Shown here: positions 14,602 to 17,513 of the stretch, one piece after another
Numbering within the stretch: the stretch's first letter is position 1
Layout of the letters: every line of letters begins with the position of its first letter
NCBI GenBank assembly: GCA_964556165.1
Contig: CAZKVH010000023.1
Location: 1-17,513, forward strand
Length of the DNA: 17,513 nt
Direction of reading: 5' to 3'
From: JAQVEM01 sp964556165
Lineage (GTDB): Bacteria > Actinomycetota > Humimicrobiia > Humimicrobiales > Humimicrobiaceae
Program-made: the position numbers and the translations under genes
Notes under the pieces: model-generated
What the model was told of the DNA's origin: nothing
Seen by the model: only the letters and a program-made list of their open reading frames with translations
The model's database searches: none

Positions 14602-15648
14602 TCATTTTAACTCTAATTTATTCAAGATTAAATGATTTTTTAATTTAATAATCAAATTGCAGGGTAAAAAAATAAAATTTATAAGATAAGCATAAAACAA
14701 AGGTAGAAACTGGTCCGGGGTCGACTTATTCTTTAGCCAATTCAACTCAGCTGCGATAAAAACTTTTAAGAACCTCCGGAATCCGAGATTGATTATCGCG
14801 CATCTTATTCTATTTTTATGATAAAACTTATAAAAATCGCAGCTGAATTTTTTCACTGAAGCGCCCTCAAAATGCCTCACAACAGAATCAGGATTTACAA
14901 CAACTCTCCTGTTAATTTTTCTAAGCTTAAGGCAATAATCAAGCTCTTCAAAATAAGCAGGGCGATAACCGGCATCAAATCCACCCAGAGCCATGAATAA
15001 CTTAAATTCCGTAACAAAAAAAGCTCCTGTAACATAATCGACATCTTTGATTCCAGATGCCTCATTTATTTTGCTTTTACTGTTTTCAGGCTCTTTTAAT
15101 TCTTTATCTAAAACCGGATAATCTTTACCATAATCTATATGGGAAGTGATAAAATTATCACTTATTTTACCCCCGAAATGCTGTATTGTATTTTTATCAT
15201 AATCAAGAATAAGCCCTCCTGCAGCTCCTACTTTTTTCTTTGGAAATCTTCCGCCACCATTTATTTTATTTGCCCTACCATAGAAAGAAATCATTTTTTC
15301 CAGTGAGTCTCCTTCAATATAAATATCAGGGTTTAACAAAATCAAAAAATCCAGTTTTTTGCAGAACTCTTCCCCTTTTGTTTTTATAAAATTAAAAACT
15401 GCATAATTGACTGCCCCTGCAAACCCTGCATTCTTTCCAAGCATGAGAAGCTTGAAATTATCAGCATTTATTAAAGGATACATATCTCCGAATTCTCTTA
15501 CCTTTGTAACCGTTCCATCATTAGAAGCATTATCAACGACAACCAGAAACCAGTTTTTATAGTCCTGGGTAATTATCGAATGGAGACATTTTCCTATAAA
15601 ATTCTCACTCCTGTAAGTAACAATCACTATAAGGCTTTTATAATCCAT
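14602..15648 (-). CDS. Family 2 glycosyltransferase, rhamnosyltransferase-like
   Basis: A 348-residue GT-A enzyme. It opens LIVIVTYRSENFIGKCLHSI, followed by nucleotide-binding VDNASNDGT (38-46), GKNAGFAGAVN (71-81), the metal site LLNPD (104-108), and the acceptor region DYVTGAFFV (204-212) with YFEELDYCLKLR (232-243) and HFEGAS (259-264). This order is typical of bacterial rhamnosyltransferase-like GT2 proteins. The C-terminal 80 residues are basic and aromatic, with one moderately hydrophobic stretch (about 313-333) that could touch the membrane. A hydrophilic insertion (about 165-200) lies before the acceptor motif. The ATG has no clear ribosome binding site, and the preceding gap holds a stem-loop plus T-run, so expression may be lower than that of the first gene. 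The substrate is not determined. Confidence 0.87.
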   Translation of the reverse strand: MDYKSLIVIVTYRSENFIGKCLHSIITQDYKNWFLVVVDNASNDGTVTKVREFGDMYPLINADNFKLLMLGKNAGFAGAVNYAVFNFIKTKGEEFCKKLDFLILLNPDIYIEGDSLEKMISFYGRANKINGGGRFPKKKVGAAGGLILDYDKNTIQHFGGKISDNFITSHIDYGKDYPVLDKELKEPENSKSKINEASGIKDVDYVTGAFFVTEFKLFMALGGFDAGYRPAYFEELDYCLKLRKINRRVVVNPDSVVRHFEGASVKKFSCDFYKFYHKNRIRCAIINLGFRRFLKVFIAAELNWLKNKSTPDQFLPLFYAYLINFIFLPCNLIIKLKNHLILNKLELK

Positions 15649-15654
15649 AACTTA

Positions 15655-15715
15655 AAAAAAATTTTTTAAAACCTCTGAAGCTCAATTAGGTAAGAAATCC
15701 TATTCTTATCTTCAG
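15655..15715 (-). terminator. Possible intercistronic terminator-like stem-loop
   Basis: On the minus strand, just after the first gene of the cluster, CTGAAG (15710-15715) can pair with CTTCAG (15675-15680). Inside that loop lies a second hairpin, TAAGAA/TTCTTA (15691-15708). A run of TTTTAAAAAATTTTTTTT follows. It may partly terminate transcription between the first and second glycosyltransferase genes. The stems are short and were paired by eye. Confidence 0.35.
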
Positions 15716-15718
15716 GAA

Positions 15719-17293
15719 TCAGTGAAAAATTTTTCTTTTAATAACCCTGAAATAACTATATATCTTATAAATCAACTTCTTGCTGATTAAGCCTTCAAGC
15801 TCAGAAATTCTGCTATCTCTTTCCTCTACCATTTTCTTCTGGCGTAAAGATATACTATCCAGATTTTTCACAGCTTCCTCTCTGCTTAAAAATAATTTTA
15901 TTTCCTTCCCTTTATCAGGCGAAAATACAGGATTTTCGACCCATTTCTGCAAATCACCCGTCGTTCTGCCAAAATTAAAATTCCGAAGTGCATACTTCTT
16001 ACCCGCTGCAGCAGTTTCTTTTACGTCTCTCCGATGGGCGGCCATATAAAGTAATTTTTCGCCCAGCTCTTTATAATCATAAGGCTCGAACGTGTAACCA
16101 ATTTTTTCTTTTTCCATAATGCCGGTTAATTCACACACATTTGAAGATAAAACACACAGGCCGGCTCTGAACCAATCCATAATTCGATTTTTACTGCCCA
16201 GCCTGACCTCATATATATCTTTATCAATATTTATTCCTGCATCAGCTTCAAGATAATAATTTGGCACATCTTCTCCCGGTACCCACCCTTTCATTATAAA
16301 TCTATCTCTGTAAGAACATTCATCTATCATGGACAGAAAACGAGGATAAGTTTTTAAGTCCTGCTCGGGAATCTCGCCTCCTGTAGATACAAATTTTATA
16401 GAAGGATTTTTCTCCATTGCAATTAAAAGGCCTTTAAAAAGAGTTTCAACATCTGTCCATGTATTATATCCCCCGCTCCATAATACAACAAAATCCTCTT
16501 CTCTTATCCCGTTTTTCCCTCTGATGACATTTCTGGTATGTTTGTATTCTTCATCCGGTATACCGCAGGGAATTACATTAACAAAATCATAACCGGCAGT
16601 ATATCGGTTTAATCTACCTGCAACTCCCAGCTCTCCAATTAGAGCATACTTCTGCCTTGAAGAAACGGATGAAAAAACATCTGCACTGGATATAATATTA
16701 TATTCACTATTCCAGTAATGAAAAAGGCACTCATCACTTCCATCCATATAAGCCCGGGCCTGGGCTTCGGCTATTACATGACCGAAAAGGTCAGCCCAGA
16801 ACGGTATATTCTTATTATTATGACTGATTAACTTTGATATCAAATATGAAGGATAAAAAGTACAGCCTACTGCACAATCGGGTTTAAATTCTGTAAAAAT
16901 CTGAGACAAAAGTTCAATATCCTCAAAATCTTCTTTTTTTAATATATTATATTCAAATTTATATTCAGAATTGCTTTTATTTCCTTCCTTCATTTTATCA
17001 AGATTAATCCCGGAACCCTGGCTTTGCTGACTATTATTTATATTAGAACCTGCAAAATAACCTGAATCATTCTCATCTGCCGGATTGTTTTCATTATAAA
17101 CAAAATTTTTCATATACTTTGATTCATAGCCATCAGGATATGCCGAAGGAATGGCGTAATTGCAGACACAAATTTTATGACCTTTTTTCAAAAGAGGCAG
17201 TATAAACTGCCATGTTCTTATCCCCGTTCCATATACCTTCCTGTCATTCTCAAATGGAAGAGGGCTCATTCCAGCTATAAATATTCTACTCAT
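15719..17293 (-). CDS. Family 4 glycosyltransferase with C-terminal coiled coil
   Basis: A 524-residue GT-B glycosyltransferase and the first gene of the cluster. Motifs: GTGIRTWQFILPLLKKGH (22-39), FVNVIPCGIP (237-246), VVLWSGGYNTWTDV (269-282), FIMKGWVPGEDVPNYYLEADAGINI (332-356) and EVRLGSKNRIMDWFRAGLCVL (362-382). These match the GT4 half of the fusion protein at 12203-14524, so the two are probably paralogues acting on related substrates. A low-complexity Asn/Ser/Gly-rich insertion (about 64-112) interrupts the N-terminal Rossmann-like domain. The end (about 465-505) is a predicted coiled coil followed by a basic, aromatic tail, which may mediate membrane contact or assembly. The ATG at 17291-17293 has a poor ribosome binding site. 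The 220 nt upstream are very AT-rich and probably hold the cluster promoter. Confidence 0.85.
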   Translation of the reverse strand: MSRIFIAGMSPLPFENDRKVYGTGIRTWQFILPLLKKGHKICVCNYAIPSAYPDGYESKYMKNFVYNENNPADENDSGYFAGSNINNSQQSQGSGINLDKMKEGNKSNSEYKFEYNILKKEDFEDIELLSQIFTEFKPDCAVGCTFYPSYLISKLISHNNKNIPFWADLFGHVIAEAQARAYMDGSDECLFHYWNSEYNIISSADVFSSVSSRQKYALIGELGVAGRLNRYTAGYDFVNVIPCGIPDEEYKHTRNVIRGKNGIREEDFVVLWSGGYNTWTDVETLFKGLLIAMEKNPSIKFVSTGGEIPEQDLKTYPRFLSMIDECSYRDRFIMKGWVPGEDVPNYYLEADAGINIDKDIYEVRLGSKNRIMDWFRAGLCVLSSNVCELTGIMEKEKIGYTFEPYDYKELGEKLLYMAAHRRDVKETAAAGKKYALRNFNFGRTTGDLQKWVENPVFSPDKGKEIKLFLSREEAVKNLDSISLRQKKMVEERDSRISELEGLISKKLIYKIYSYFRVIKRKIFH

Positions 17294-17513
17294 ATTAAAA
17301 AAAATCCAAAATAATGCTCTTTAAGTTTCTTTCCTTATAATATAAAATCCGGAACTTATAATAAATTCTGCATTACGTCTAATCTTTTAAGCACAATTGT
17401 ACTAATTAAGAATTTATAATAACATAACAAAAACAATAAATTATTATAACATTTAAACATTATATGAGAGTAATAATAATAATACTTCTTATTATTTTTT
17501 TATCAATAACCTC
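17294..17513. other. AT-rich upstream region of the glycosyltransferase cluster
   Basis: Very AT-rich DNA with several TATAAT-like hexamers on the minus strand but no partner -35 box that I consider convincing. A (TAA)n-like tract lies near 17471-17484. It probably holds the promoter for the leftward cluster. On the plus strand an ORF starting at 17464 runs off the window end. Confidence 0.5.
17464..17513 (+). CDS. Possible start of a divergent secreted or membrane protein (partial)
   Basis: The plus-strand frame from the ATG at 17464-17466 reads MRVIIIILLIIFLSIT and continues past the window end. This looks like a signal peptide or membrane anchor: one Arg followed by a hydrophobic run. However, no ribosome binding site precedes it, and AT-rich repeats with ATA codons give hydrophobic peptides by chance. 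If real, it would be divergently transcribed from the glycosyltransferase cluster. Confidence 0.2.
   Translation, partial: MRVIIIILLIIFLSIT

Noticed and set aside
17385..17410. Palindrome-like sequence around ACAATTGT upstream of the first glycosyltransferase gene
   Set aside because: Only the central 8 bp are perfectly symmetrical; flanking bases mismatch, and such short palindromes are expected in AT-rich DNA.
17464..17490. (TAA)n-like tract as a phase-variable repeat
   Set aside because: It is short and imperfect, and trinucleotide changes would not shift a reading frame.
1..17513. tRNA, rRNA, CRISPR arrays, insertion sequences, integrases
   Set aside because: I looked for cloverleaf-like segments, regularly spaced repeats, transposase motifs and terminal inverted repeats and saw none.

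Overview
The window is an AT-rich bacterial chromosomal segment in which every convincing gene reads on the minus strand. One run of exactly 100 N (10505-10604) marks it as a scaffolded draft assembly, probably metagenomic. Shine-Dalgarno sites are common, several genes start with TTG, and the tryptophan genes have the Bacillus-like order trpEDCFBA without trpG. This suggests an uncultivated, low-GC bacterium. I cannot name the phylum from sequence alone.

Region 1 (1-6233) is a tryptophan operon, read right to left: promoter, about 360 nt of leader, then trpE, trpD, trpC, trpF, trpB and the 5' part of trpA, which runs off the window. Together these convert chorismate to tryptophan. The glutamine amidotransferase subunit (trpG) is absent and must be supplied from elsewhere. 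The leader holds a strong extended -10 promoter, two identical 9-bp sites bracketing it, a 12-codon ORF with two Trp codons (MWLKDNSCWRSL), and a GC-rich stem-loop followed by a T-rich run. This looks like a compact ribosome-mediated attenuator.

Region 2 (6234-6758) is a spacer holding one small Phd/YefM-type antitoxin-like gene without a visible toxin, closed by a perfect 14-bp hairpin terminator.

Region 3 (6759-17293) is a surface-polysaccharide glycosyltransferase cluster. In transcription order it holds a GT4 enzyme, a GT2 enzyme, a GT4 fused to a degenerate methyltransferase-like domain, a four-helix SMR/EamA-like membrane protein, a GT2 fragment cut by the gap, an ALG11-like GT4, a GT2, and a GT2 with C-terminal membrane helices. 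The apparent 952-residue ORF across the gap is an artefact joining two genes. The GT2 fragment and the ALG11-like GT4 each carry an inserted beta-rich module with a shared [ST]-R-x-L-G-V motif, the most unusual protein-level feature here. The genes probably build a lipid-linked heteropolysaccharide or decorate the cell surface. No polymerase, Wzx flippase or initiating sugar-phosphate transferase lies in the window.

Region 4 (17294-17513) is AT-rich upstream DNA, probably with the cluster promoter, and possibly the first codons of a divergent secreted or membrane protein.
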